Assembly (NCBI RefSeq): GCF_014332515.1
Contig: NZ_VFSD01000010.1
Location: 111,619-175,618, forward strand
DNA from: Pontibacter beigongshangensis
GTDB lineage: Bacteria; Bacteroidota; Bacteroidia; Cytophagales; Hymenobacteraceae
Direction of reading: 5' to 3'
DNA: 64,000 nt
Within the stretch, counting starts at the first letter, position 1; each line of letters starts with the position of its first letter. Shown here one piece after another: positions 1 to 8,322 of this stretch. The position numbers and the translations under genes are program-made. A model generated the notes under the pieces. The model ran no database searches. It was not told where the DNA came from and saw only the letters and a program-made list of their open reading frames with translations.

Positions 1-441
1 AGCATGCTGGTACCCATCGATTTTTCCGATACTTCTGTACTTGCCCTGCGCCTCAGCAAAAGCCTGGCCGATCAGCTGGGACTGCATCTGGAAATACTCC
101 ATGTCTACCGCCTTCCTTCGCAATACTTCCCGCTCATTTCAGAGGAGAAGGCTGTGCAAAAGGCAGAGGGAAATGCCAGAGAGAAATTTGCAGAATTGCG
201 GAAGCGTCACCAGGAGATGGCAGAAGTCCCTTACACGCTGGTGCGTGCAGCCGGCAAAAGTATAGGCGAGCGCATTTGTCAGCACCTTAAAAAAGGAAAG
301 CACGACCTGCTGGTGCTGGGCCTGAAAGGAAACAACCCGCTGCCCTCCCTCAGCCTCGGCAGCGTACCCACCGAGCTTTACGGCTCTGAGGTTACGGTAC
401 CGATGTGGTTTGTATATTCGGAAGATATGATTAAAAAGTAG
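1..441 (+). CDS. Universal stress protein, C-terminal part (cut by window edge)
   Basis: The reading frame is open from base 1 with no stop upstream, and the first ATG (position 4) follows a serine codon, so this is probably the last part of a longer gene. The protein begins with a Usp-type strand (MLVPIDFSDTS) and later has the nucleotide-loop style segment LLVLGLKGNNP followed by SLGSVPTEL, matching the G-2x-G-9x-G(S/T) region of ATP-binding UspA domains. In Bacteroidota two Usp domains are often fused in about 280 residues, so the visible 145 residues would be the second domain. Family members are cytoplasmic stress or dormancy proteins; the exact role is unknown. A CAG-headed dispersed repeat follows directly after the stop. 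Confidence 0.85.
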   Translation, partial: SMLVPIDFSDTSVLALRLSKSLADQLGLHLEILHVYRLPSQYFPLISEEKAVQKAEGNAREKFAELRKRHQEMAEVPYTLVRAAGKSIGERICQHLKKGKHDLLVLGLKGNNPLPSLSLGSVPTELYGSEVTVPMWFVYSEDMIKK

Positions 442-447
442 CTTCAG

Positions 448-489
448 GAGCAGCAGCACCTCCGGAGGGGGTATTTCATTAGAATAATT
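448..489 (+). repeat. Dispersed CTCCGGAG repeat, copy R1
   Basis: AGCAGCAGC head, CCTCCGGAGG palindrome, then TATTTCATTAGAATAATT tail. This near-consensus copy lies just after the Usp gene in the sense orientation, so it could act as a terminator for it. It sits next to the REP-like pair that follows. Confidence 0.75.
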
Positions 490-511
490 CGACTATATAA
501 CATAGCTAAGT

Positions 512-596
512 ACACTGCCGCGAGCTTTCAGCTACCGAGAGTAAGCCTACAGGTGACAATAGTGGTGGACGCGAGTTGAAAGCTTGCGGCAGTGAT
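512..596. repeat. REP-like inverted pair (CTGCCGC-GAGCTTTCAGCT ends)
   Basis: The left arm at 513-533 reads CACTGCCGCGAGCTTTCAGCT. The right arm at 571-595 is its near reverse complement (GAGTTGAAAGCTTGCGGCAGTG), with about 37 bases between them. A second pair with the same ends is at 9491-9664. The layout of two short palindromes in opposite orientation resembles elements mobilised by REP-associated tyrosine transposases, but no transposase is present, so that origin is inferred. Confidence 0.55.
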
Positions 597-697
597 AGCA
601 GTTCTACTGTTTTGGCCTCTACTATGGAATACATGCGAATAATTCCGGGCACAGCAGTATTGAAAAAGGTATACGGAAGGTCAGTGGAACTGCCTGC

Positions 698-1311
698 CTA
701 CACCTGCCCATGCGCCGTAACCAGGTTGCTGATGCCTGTCACGATCATATCGATGCCGATGGCTCCCAAAAAGAAGCCATTGATGCGCAGGAGCAGCTCC
801 ATGTTCTTGTCGAACGCCAACTGCACTCTTTTGGACCGCATCTGGAGGCGGACCTGTTTTAAACCCATTATCACCATAAAGTTGATGAACATGATCAGGA
901 AGGGGGCCAGCACGCCCTGCCATAGCTCCAGCTGCTCCGACATCAGCACGGTAAGCGAGATCGTGCCCGCACTACCATAAAAGGCAAAGCTATTTCAGAG
1001 GCCAGATCATGCAGATCGCCTTTTATCTGGATAAACGCCTTTTTCCCCTGCACAATAAACATGTAGGCAAAGGAGAAGAGCACAATCCCGCCAAATATTC
1101 TGAATGAGTCAAAATTGATGCGGAACACTTTCTGGAAGACCATATCGCCGAACAACAGAAAGACCAGGAATATAGAGAAAGAAATAACAGAGGCTTTTAT
1201 GAAAACAGACCTGAAATCCTTATCCGACAGGTCCTTCATCACGGGTTTTAAGTACAGAAAGAGAGCAAACGGATTCAGCATAACGAGGAAACCAACTATA
1301 GCTGCGGTCAT
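698..1311 (-). pseudogene. MarC-family integral membrane protein, frameshifted
   Basis: Two frames together give one MarC-like protein of about 204 residues, the usual family length. The first part (1311 down to about 975) has hydrophobic segments and ends near ALPFMV. The second (949 down to 698) contains the family-like GAIGIDMIVTGI segment. Between 970 and 976 one base seems to be missing: restoring it would give ALPFMV(G)AGTISLTVLM, which matches the conserved ALP-x-GPGA loop of MarC. As read, translation stops soon after the lesion. MarC proteins are multi-pass inner-membrane proteins of uncertain function. The lesion could be a true mutation or a sequencing error. Confidence 0.8.
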
Positions 1312-1521
1312 AGAATAAGCACATTTTTTTACTTGGTACGAGTGGTGGGTAAGATAGATGTATTTGATATGGTTTCAATGTGACTCAACCGGAAATGCCT
1401 GTAAGTAGCAGCAACAGCAGCAATTGCAGAATTGTCTTACAGGCGTTCCAGAGCGGAGTTCCTCCTGAATCATTTACAGTCTGAAGTCGGTCGGCCAAAG
1501 AATCTGAACAGCAAACCGTGA

Positions 1522-1566
1522 AAATAAAAAAAGAACCTGCTCCCTAAAGAGCAGGTTCTTTTTTTA
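1522..1566. terminator. Bidirectional intrinsic terminator
   Basis: A hairpin with perfect arms AAGAACCTGCTC and GAGCAGGTTCTT (1531-1542 and 1549-1560), a 6-base loop, and A-run/T-run flanks on both sides. It lies 43 bases past the stop of the minus-strand M13 peptidase and fits termination of that gene. The rest of the 1312-1609 spacer shows nothing else recognisable. Confidence 0.85.
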
Positions 1567-1609
1567 CAATTTAACAAGGCAGCAATTTAACGATGCAACA
1601 ATCACGTCA

Positions 1610-3658
1610 TTACCAGATCTTCACCCGCTTCTCAGGTGCCAGGTAGAGCGAGTCTGTAGGCTTTACATTGAAAGCAGTATAGAACTCCGGAATGTTGCGG
1701 ACCACGCCGTTTACCCTGAATTTGGCAGGCGAGTGCGGGTCGGTGTTTACCTGGTTGCGGAGTGATTCTTCGCGGGCTTTGTAGAGCCACGCCTGGCCCC
1801 AGCCAATCAGGACACGTTGCTCTCCGGTAAAGCCGTCCAGTACAGGCGCTTCTTTTCCGTTCAGGCTCTCTTTGTAGGCTTTCATGGCGATGCTCAGGCC
1901 CCCCAGGTCGCCAATGTTCTCGCCAAGGGTAAACTCGCCGTTCACGTTCAGGTCGTCGAACACTTTAAAATCGTTGTATTGCGCTACCAGCGCGCCGGTT
2001 CTTTTCTTGAACTCCTGCTGGTCGGTTTCGGTCCACCAATTACGCATCACGCCATCACCGTCGAAGGTGCTGCCCTGGTCGTCGAAGCCGTGCCCGATCT
2101 CGTGTCCTATTACACCGCCAATAGCCCCATAGTTTACGGCGTCTTCAGCGTTCATGTCGAAGAAAGGCGGTTGCAGAATGGCGGCCGGGAACACGATTTC
2201 GTTTAGAGGCGGGTTATAGTAGGCGTTTACCATCTGCGGTGTCATCAGCCACTCATCGCGGTCCACTGGTTTGCCAAGCTTGTTTATGTTGCGCTTGTAC
2301 TCAAACTCGGTGGCTCGCTGCATGTTTCCGAACAGGTCATTTTTCACTACTTTCAGGTCGGAGTAGTCGCGCCACTTGTCGGGGTAGCCAATTTTAGGTG
2401 TGAACTTGCTGAGCTTGTCTAAGGCTTGCTTTTTAGTGTCCTCACTCATCCAGTCGAGTTCCTTGATGCTGGTTTCGTAGGCTTTGAGCAGGTTATCCAC
2501 CAGCGTGAGCATACGCTCCTTGGCTTCGGGCGGGAAGTGTTTTTTTACGTATACTTTTCCTACTATCTCACCCAGGTTATTGTTTACCACATCTACGGCG
2601 CGTCGCCATTGCGGACGTTGCTCTTTTGTGCCATAGAGGGTTTTGCTGTAGAAATCAAAGTGCTCCGCGTCCAGCTCTGAAGTAAGTACCGTGGCAGCGC
2701 CATGTACGAGGCTCCATTTCAGGTAGTCTTTCCAGGTGTTGAGTGGCGTGCTTTTTAGGATATTGTTCAGCGCCTTTGTGTAATCGACCTGCGTAATCAC
2801 GATGCTGTCTACCTGCTGCACGTCTGCTCTTTGCAGGAGCGTGTTCCAGTCAAAATCGGGCATCAGGGTTTTAAGATCTTTGGTGGCGTATTTATTGTAA
2901 AGGCCCACAATATTGCGGGTTTCCTCTTTCTTCATGTGCTGGGCGGCCAGCTTTGTTTCCAGGTCCAGGATCTGGGAGGCCTTCGCGGCACTGTTTTCGA
3001 TGCCGGCAATGCGCAGCATGTTCTCGATGTGCTTCACGTATTTAGCCCGGATATCTTTCGATTTGGCGTCGTTCTGCAAGTAGTACTCGCGCTCCGGCAG
3101 CCCCAGGCCGCCTTGCCAGGTGTAGAGCATGTATTGGGTAGGATCTTTAAAATCCTCCATCACCCCGATGCTGAAAGGCACCATGCTGCCCGAGCGATTT
3201 GCGTAGGCAAAATAGTCGGCCAGTGCCTGCGGGCTGTTTATGGCATCGATCTTCCGGAACTCGGCTGCGAGGGGGGCCAGGCCAATGGAGTCGCGCACTT
3301 TGATGTTTAGGTAAGACTCGTAAAAGTCGCCTATCTTCTGCTCGTCAGAGCCGGCGGCAAAATCCCCGGCGGCGGCCTCCTCAATAATAGCTTTTACATC
3401 TTCCTGCGATTTGTCGTTCAGCATATGAAAAGCGCCAAAAGCAGACTTGTCGGCCGGAATCTCTGTGTTTCTGGCCCAGGAGCCGTTTACATAAGCCATA
3501 AAGTTATCGCCGGGGGCAACGGTGGTGTCCATGTTGGCAACCGTTATGCCAGAGTGCAGTTGTTCATCGCCGATTTCTTTGGAGCTGTTGCAGGCCGTAA
3601 CCCAGCACAGCGACGTGGCCAGGAGCGGAAGGAGGTAAGGTTTCTTGATTTTCGGCAT
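1610..3658 (-). CDS. M13-family zinc metallopeptidase lipoprotein (neprilysin/PepO type)
   Basis: A 682-residue protein with a lipoprotein signal (hydrophobic stretch ending VTAC, Cys at about residue 23), so it should be exported and lipid-anchored. The zinc site GHEIGHGFDD lies near residues 515-525 and the third-ligand motif ENIGDLGG near 577-584. The substrate-binding NAYYNPP segment comes before them, all in the family's usual order and spacing. M13 enzymes cleave oligopeptides of limited size. Both neighbours are unrelated and it appears to be a single-gene unit with its own terminator downstream. Length is normal for bacterial M13 peptidases and all catalytic residues are present. Confidence 0.95.
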   Translation of the reverse strand: MPKIKKPYLLPLLATSLCWVTACNSSKEIGDEQLHSGITVANMDTTVAPGDNFMAYVNGSWARNTEIPADKSAFGAFHMLNDKSQEDVKAIIEEAAAGDFAAGSDEQKIGDFYESYLNIKVRDSIGLAPLAAEFRKIDAINSPQALADYFAYANRSGSMVPFSIGVMEDFKDPTQYMLYTWQGGLGLPEREYYLQNDAKSKDIRAKYVKHIENMLRIAGIENSAAKASQILDLETKLAAQHMKKEETRNIVGLYNKYATKDLKTLMPDFDWNTLLQRADVQQVDSIVITQVDYTKALNNILKSTPLNTWKDYLKWSLVHGAATVLTSELDAEHFDFYSKTLYGTKEQRPQWRRAVDVVNNNLGEIVGKVYVKKHFPPEAKERMLTLVDNLLKAYETSIKELDWMSEDTKKQALDKLSKFTPKIGYPDKWRDYSDLKVVKNDLFGNMQRATEFEYKRNINKLGKPVDRDEWLMTPQMVNAYYNPPLNEIVFPAAILQPPFFDMNAEDAVNYGAIGGVIGHEIGHGFDDQGSTFDGDGVMRNWWTETDQQEFKKRTGALVAQYNDFKVFDDLNVNGEFTLGENIGDLGGLSIAMKAYKESLNGKEAPVLDGFTGEQRVLIGWGQAWLYKAREESLRNQVNTDPHSPAKFRVNGVVRNIPEFYTAFNVKPTDSLYLAPEKRVKIW

Positions 3659-4330
3659 AGTGTAAGTAAAATAATAGATTGATTGATGGTAAGAAGGAGA
3701 GAATAAGGTATGATTACTCAGTTATTTGAAGATTATCGCGCATAAAAGTATTGAGAGTCAATCGCTTATTTGAAATTAGGAGCTTTTCCTGGAAACAAAA
3801 CAATTAGTTCTGCTCTTATGGGGCTGATTTGCAATTTATAATACCCTTACCTGCTTCCGCTTAAGAAAGTGACAGTACAAACCTTTGTCTACCCAGTGCT
3901 TCCTGAGGACTCAGCCTTACAAAAGACAAGCCTGCACAAGAGGTTTTATGTAAGGCTACTGCCTTTATTCTTTTGCCTCCCGCGAGTCGTGTATCATTGT
4001 TCTTATGATGTTGAAGGCTTTTTAGCTTGTATATTAAGAGTCTAATATACTCAGAAAAACATAGTTTTCTCATTCTCAGGAAGTATTATTTTATCGTGGC
4101 ACTAGCAGTACTAATGTTTTCTTTCATCGTGCAGGAGATCGCAAAATCCCAGCAGGAGGAACACCAGCACACTCCACAGCAGCAAAGCCTCTGGAGGTGC
4201 CTTTTTATTAGAATAATTGTTGTTCAGTATAATAATGGTGGAAGAGGCACAGCATGCCGACATAAAGCAGCAGCTTCTGTGGCTGTAGTTGCCACCCGCA
4301 CCACATCTTTCAAACGCCGCAGCTTGCAGA
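3659..4330. other. Intergenic region, 672 bp
   Basis: AT-rich spacer between the M13 gene start and the end of the egt operon. It holds dispersed repeat R2 (4177-4218) and an 8-base inverted pair AGCCTTAC/GTAAGGCT around 3910-3957. Short open frames here have no recognisable protein features and were not called. Confidence 0.6.
4177..4218 (+). repeat. Dispersed CTCCGGAG repeat, copy R2
   Basis: CAGCAGC head, palindrome CCTCTGGAGG (one unpaired change), T-run, then ATTAGAATAATT. Its orientation is opposite to both flanking genes, so it cannot be a simple terminator for either. Confidence 0.7.
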
Positions 4331-5443
4331 TTATTCGCTTACCACCAGTTCATGCAGCGCTTTTTTGAGCCGCGATAGTGCTTCGGTCAGCTGTTCCGTT
4401 TCTATGGCAAAAGACATGCGGACGTGGCCGGGGGCGCCAAAAGGGTCTCCTGGCAGCAGTTCCAGCGCATACGCTTCTTTCAGATATTGGCAGAGCCCGG
4501 CACTGCTCGACAGGATGGCACCGGTAGGGGTGGTGCAGGGGAGGTAGTAGCTGATGTCGGGGAAGAAATAGTAGGCTCCCTGCGGCAGAAAGAACAGCAG
4601 GTGTGGAATTTGGCTTAAGGCTGCTTCGGTAAGGCTTCTGTTCTGCTGCAGCACCTCCAGCATGGGGGGCAGCACCTGGTCCCGCTCCTGCAAGGCGGCC
4701 GCTGCCCCTTTTTGCATAAATTTGCTGACACCAGCTATGGTGGCCGCCTGGAAGCCGGTACACTTTCTCACCAGTTCCGGAGACCCCACCAGGTAGCCTA
4801 TGCGCCAGTCAGTCATGGCAAACGACTTGGAGAAGCCGTTTGTCACCACTACTTTTTCTGTTGCCCCCTGGCAGGAAAGGATACTAGAAAAAGCCCCATC
4901 GTAAGTAACAAAGTCATATATTTCATCAGACACAACATATAGGTTCGGAAAATCATTGGTTACGGAAAGGATGTCCTCCAGTTCCTGCCTGGTATACATA
5001 CGCCCGGTGGGGTTGCCAGGGTTTGTGAGCAACAGTATCCGGCTTCGCTCGTTCAGGGCTTCTCTTAAATCTGCCGGATCCAGGGTATAGTTGCTTGCTG
5101 CCGTGGTAGGCAGCTGCACCAGTTTGCCCTTGCTGTAATCCATCAGCTGCTGAAAGCCAAACCAGGCCGGCGTGGGAACCAGCAGTTCGTCATCGTCCTG
5201 CAGCAGCGTGCTGAACAGGTAGAACAGGGCCTGTTTGCAGCCGGGCGTAATGAGCACCTGCTCCGGCGTCAGCTCCACCCCATCGTTTTTATAGCGTTGC
5301 GCAATGGCCTCCCGGAGCTCGGGCAGCCCTTCGGCGGAGCCATGGCCGGTGGCGCCGGCTTCCAGTTCTTTTGTAGCCACAGTAATGGCTGGGGCAGGGC
5401 TGCGAAAGTAACTTGCGCCCGATGCCAGGTTTATTTCTTTCAT
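4331..5443 (-). CDS. PLP-dependent class I/II aminotransferase in egt operon
   Basis: 370 residues, fold type I PLP enzyme of the aspartate-aminotransferase group. Visible motifs in order: TNPGNPTG, the PLP-contact SDEIYDFVTY, and the Schiff-base lysine in SKSFAMTDWRIGY (Lys near residue 203). The start codon lies 1 bp after the egtD stop, so it is the third gene of a tight minus-strand operon egtB-egtD-this gene. Ergothioneine synthesis needs a PLP C-S lyase (EgtE) after EgtB, and the position suggests this protein may do that step. The sequence itself looks like an ordinary aminotransferase, so the lyase role is inference. Confidence 0.85.
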   Translation of the reverse strand: MKEINLASGASYFRSPAPAITVATKELEAGATGHGSAEGLPELREAIAQRYKNDGVELTPEQVLITPGCKQALFYLFSTLLQDDDELLVPTPAWFGFQQLMDYSKGKLVQLPTTAASNYTLDPADLREALNERSRILLLTNPGNPTGRMYTRQELEDILSVTNDFPNLYVVSDEIYDFVTYDGAFSSILSCQGATEKVVVTNGFSKSFAMTDWRIGYLVGSPELVRKCTGFQAATIAGVSKFMQKGAAAALQERDQVLPPMLEVLQQNRSLTEAALSQIPHLLFFLPQGAYYFFPDISYYLPCTTPTGAILSSSAGLCQYLKEAYALELLPGDPFGAPGHVRMSFAIETEQLTEALSRLKKALHELVVSE

Positions 5444-5444
5444 T

Positions 5445-6455
5445 TTAATCTACAGAGAATAGTATATCAGCAAAATACTGCTGCTTGTCCAGAAAAACCG
5501 ATTCTATCCTGAAATTGGTGGCCTGCCCCAGTTCCTGCGCCTGCTCAAACGAGTATTTGTGTGAGCTCTCGGTATGGATGGCTTCCCAGGCGCCGAACCT
5601 GAACCCCTGGCCGATGGCCTCAATCCAGACTTCCTGCCTTTTGCGGCTGATCAGGTAGCTGCGCATGACGCCGGCCTGCGGGTCGTAGGTGGCATGGTGG
5701 CTGAAGCTGTCCAGGTCGAAATTGCCGCCTAGCTCCTCGTTGATGCGCCGGAGCAGGTTCAGGTTGAAGGCTGCTGTTACGCCGGAACTGTCGCTGTAGG
5801 CCTGCAGGATGATGCCGGGGTCTTTCTGGAGATCCATGCCCATGAGCAGTTTGTCGCCGCTGCTGAGGTAGCTCCTGATCACCTTCAGGAACGCCATGCT
5901 CTCGTCGGGGCTAAAGTTGCCGATGTTGGAACCCAGGAACAGCACCACCTTCCGCTCCGACTTGTGCTCCTGTAGCCACTCCAGCGCTTTAAAATACTCA
6001 CCGACCACCGCCTGCACCTTTACTTCGGGCAGCTCCTGGTGCAGCTGCCGTGTAAGCTGCTCCATGGCGTGCCCCGAAATATCGACTGGCACATAGTCGA
6101 ACTGCTGCCGCTGGTCCTGCAGCTCCCGCAGCAGTATCCTGGTTTTAAGGGCATCGCCGGCTCCCAGGTCTATCAGGTGGAAAAAGCCTACGGCGCCTAC
6201 CTGTGCGGCGATGGCCTCTTTCTGATCTGTGAGCACTTCAAACTCGCAGCGGGTCAGGTAATACTCCGGCAGGGCCATAATGTCCTGAAACAGCTGGCTG
6301 CCCCGGCTATCGTAAAAGTAGCGGGAAGAAAGCGTTTTGTGCTTCCTGCCCAGGCCCGCCTGCACATCTCTGGCAAAAGCAGCTTTCGACTCGCTGCCGT
6401 CCGGCTCTCTATGTAGTTCTATAATAGGCAATGTATGGGTGTTTGTCGTTCTCAT
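5445..6455 (-). CDS. egtD: L-histidine N-alpha-methyltransferase EgtD
   Basis: 336 residues, about the usual EgtD length (around 320). The N-terminal KTLSSRYFYDSRGSQLF and PEYYLTRCE segments are characteristic of the family, followed by the SAM-binding IDLGAGDALKTR near residue 97 and LFLGSNIGNF further on. EgtD trimethylates histidine to hercynine using SAM, the first step of ergothioneine synthesis, in the cytoplasm. It starts 3 bp after the egtB stop and ends 1 bp before the aminotransferase start, so the three genes should be cotranscribed. Confidence 0.93.
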   Translation of the reverse strand: MRTTNTHTLPIIELHREPDGSESKAAFARDVQAGLGRKHKTLSSRYFYDSRGSQLFQDIMALPEYYLTRCEFEVLTDQKEAIAAQVGAVGFFHLIDLGAGDALKTRILLRELQDQRQQFDYVPVDISGHAMEQLTRQLHQELPEVKVQAVVGEYFKALEWLQEHKSERKVVLFLGSNIGNFSPDESMAFLKVIRSYLSSGDKLLMGMDLQKDPGIILQAYSDSSGVTAAFNLNLLRRINEELGGNFDLDSFSHHATYDPQAGVMRSYLISRKRQEVWIEAIGQGFRFGAWEAIHTESSHKYSFEQAQELGQATNFRIESVFLDKQQYFADILFSVD

Positions 6456-6458
6456 GTA

Positions 6459-7742
6459 TTAATAGGCCAGCCGGATACCGTTGTATTGCCAGCGTTTGTC
6501 AGGGTGAAAAAAGTTGCGGTAGGTAGTACGGATATGGCTCTGGGGTGTGGCGCAGGAGCCGCCGCGCAGCACCATTTGGTTGAGCATAAATTTGCCGTTG
6601 TACTCGCCCAGGGCGCCCGGCGCCTTCGAAAAGCCGGGGTAAGGGTGGTAGGCGCTGTAGGTCCACTCCCAGGCATCGCCGAAGAGCTGCTGCACGCCTG
6701 CCGCCTCTGTGCTGGCCGCAGTGGGCTCCAGCAGCCCCGCCTCCATATGGTTCCCTCTGGCAGGAGGGTAAAGCTGCGAGGCGGCTTCCCACTCAAACTC
6801 CGTGAGCAGGCGTTTGCCGGCCCAGGTGGCGTAAGCATTGGCCTCGTAAAAGCTGATGTGCGATACCGGCTGGGTGGGATCTATTTTCTCCAGCCCCTGC
6901 ATGCTGAACCGGTGCCACTCGCCGTCCTGCTCCACCCAGTATAGCGGTGCTTTCAGTCTGGCAGATTTTACCAGGGCAAGTCCTTCGTCAAGCCAGTGCC
7001 TGAAATCTTGGTAGCCGCCATCCTGCATAAATTCCAGGTATTCGCCGTTGGTTACGAGCCGGTTCATGATGTTGAAGTCCTGTAGCAGCACCTCGTGCAC
7101 ACCCAGTTCATTATCGAAACAGAAATTATTGCCCTGGTGGCCGATAGTGTAGCTGCCGCCAGGCACAGGCGAATACGATGCGGCTATGGCGGCTGGTTGT
7201 GCAGCGGCAGGAGCGGCCTGGTAAGCTGGCAACAGCGGGTTGGTGCTCAGGATGTACTTAATGTCGGTGATGAGCAGCTCCTGGTGCTGTTGCTCATGCT
7301 GCAGCCCCAGCTCGAGCAAAGGCGCAACCTCAGCGGCCTTCTGCTCGTCGAGCTGCTGCAATAGCTGTTGCATGTGCTCGTCTACGTGCTGGCGGTGGGC
7401 GTACACATCGCGCAGCGGGGGGCGGGTAAGGGTGCTGCGCTGGTCGCGCTGCACGCGGTTGCCCACCGTGTTGTAGTAGGAGTTAAAAAGAAAACCGTAG
7501 TTTGGGTGAAAGAGCTGGTAGCCGGGCAGGTGTGGCTGCAGCACAAAGGTCTCAAAAAACCACGTGGTGTGGGCCAGGTGCCATTTAGGCGGGCTCACAT
7601 CAACTATTGGTTGTACCACGGTGTCTTCCGGCTCCAGCGGCTGGCATATTTTTTCTGTCTGTGCCCGTATCTGCCGGAAGCGCTGCAGGTTTACCAGCGG
7701 CTCAGAAGCGGTGAGGGTGTTCATAAATTTATCTGACATCAT
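6459..7742 (-). CDS. egtB: Ergothioneine-type sulfoxide synthase EgtB
   Basis: An N-terminal DinB-like domain carries the iron-ligand histidines in KWHLAHTTWFFE and HEQQHQELL, followed by a C-terminal formylglycine-generating-enzyme-like domain with LRGGSCATP and HIRTTYRNFF near the end. EgtB joins hercynine to a thiol compound with O2 and non-haem iron. No EgtA or EgtC gene is adjacent, so the enzyme may use cysteine directly, as some EgtB types do; this is inferred. The frame is open to a GTG at 7778, but ATG at 7742 (or 7739, 7724) is more likely. No fused methyltransferase is present, which argues against OvoA. First gene of the operon. Confidence 0.9.
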   Translation of the reverse strand: MMSDKFMNTLTASEPLVNLQRFRQIRAQTEKICQPLEPEDTVVQPIVDVSPPKWHLAHTTWFFETFVLQPHLPGYQLFHPNYGFLFNSYYNTVGNRVQRDQRSTLTRPPLRDVYAHRQHVDEHMQQLLQQLDEQKAAEVAPLLELGLQHEQQHQELLITDIKYILSTNPLLPAYQAAPAAAQPAAIAASYSPVPGGSYTIGHQGNNFCFDNELGVHEVLLQDFNIMNRLVTNGEYLEFMQDGGYQDFRHWLDEGLALVKSARLKAPLYWVEQDGEWHRFSMQGLEKIDPTQPVSHISFYEANAYATWAGKRLLTEFEWEAASQLYPPARGNHMEAGLLEPTAASTEAAGVQQLFGDAWEWTYSAYHPYPGFSKAPGALGEYNGKFMLNQMVLRGGSCATPQSHIRTTYRNFFHPDKRWQYNGIRLAY

Positions 7743-7800
7743 GGGTTGTATACACAAAGGGAACAGCTGTTGCTGCACCAGCTTTAGCTGGCTCCAGCCT

Positions 7801-7850
7801 GAATTATTTAAATGAAAAAGCCCCTCCGGAAGCTTAAATTGCTGCTACTG
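7801..7850 (-). repeat. Dispersed CTCCGGAG repeat, copy R3
   Basis: On the minus strand: CAGTAGCAGC head, CTTCCGGAGGGGC, CTTTTTCATT, then TAAATAATTC tail. It lies immediately upstream of egtB in the same orientation, which is the promoter or leader side and not the terminator side. Confidence 0.75.
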
Positions 7851-8129
7851 CAAGGAGCAGAACCTGCCCTATTCAGAAATAGGGTAAGTTTGTAGGTTTA
7901 ACTCTTGTCAGGAGCAGGTGCCAAACGAGTTTGGTTTATCCTGAGGTATTTATCTGCCAGGGTTATTTTCTTAACATAACTGTTTACTTTATACGTATGT
8001 TTTTAGTTTTGCAGGAGCCGGGCAAGGCAACTGGTCTCTTGCAGCCCTTTTTACACTTTTTGCCAGACTTAGCACATACACGTAACTATTATTGAGGCAG
8101 TTGGAGAAGAGAAAGAAGTCTGGATGTCG

Positions 8130-8184
8130 GAATTATTCTAATCAAAACAGCCCTTCGGAGACCTCTGCTGCTCCTGCTGCTGCT
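8130..8184 (-). repeat. Dispersed CTCCGGAG repeat, copy R4
   Basis: On the minus strand: an extended CAG-rich head (AGCAGCAGCAGGAGCAGCAG), CTCCGAAGGGC core, TTTTGATT, then AGAATAATTC tail. It is in the egtB-menC divergent region. Confidence 0.7.
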
Positions 8185-8322
8185 GATCCGGCTCACATAC
8201 CACAGATTTTATACCATCTGGTAAAAAGGTTTAATGATCGTAATGCAGCCGGAAAGCAAAGCTGCTAACATTTCTGATTTTGAATTTGGCGAAGCACATG
8301 CTGCTGGCCTTAACTTAATTTT

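Larger units (their letters stand above)
7779..8322. other. Divergent intergenic region between egtB and menC
   Basis: 544 bp between diverging genes, so it should hold both promoters. It carries dispersed repeats R3 and R4 (both pointing toward egtB), a small hairpin CCCTATT-cag-AAATAGGG near 7868, and at 8269-8289 a 21-base motif (CATTTCTGATTTTGAATTTGG) that recurs at 16673. No promoter was identified with confidence. Confidence 0.6.
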
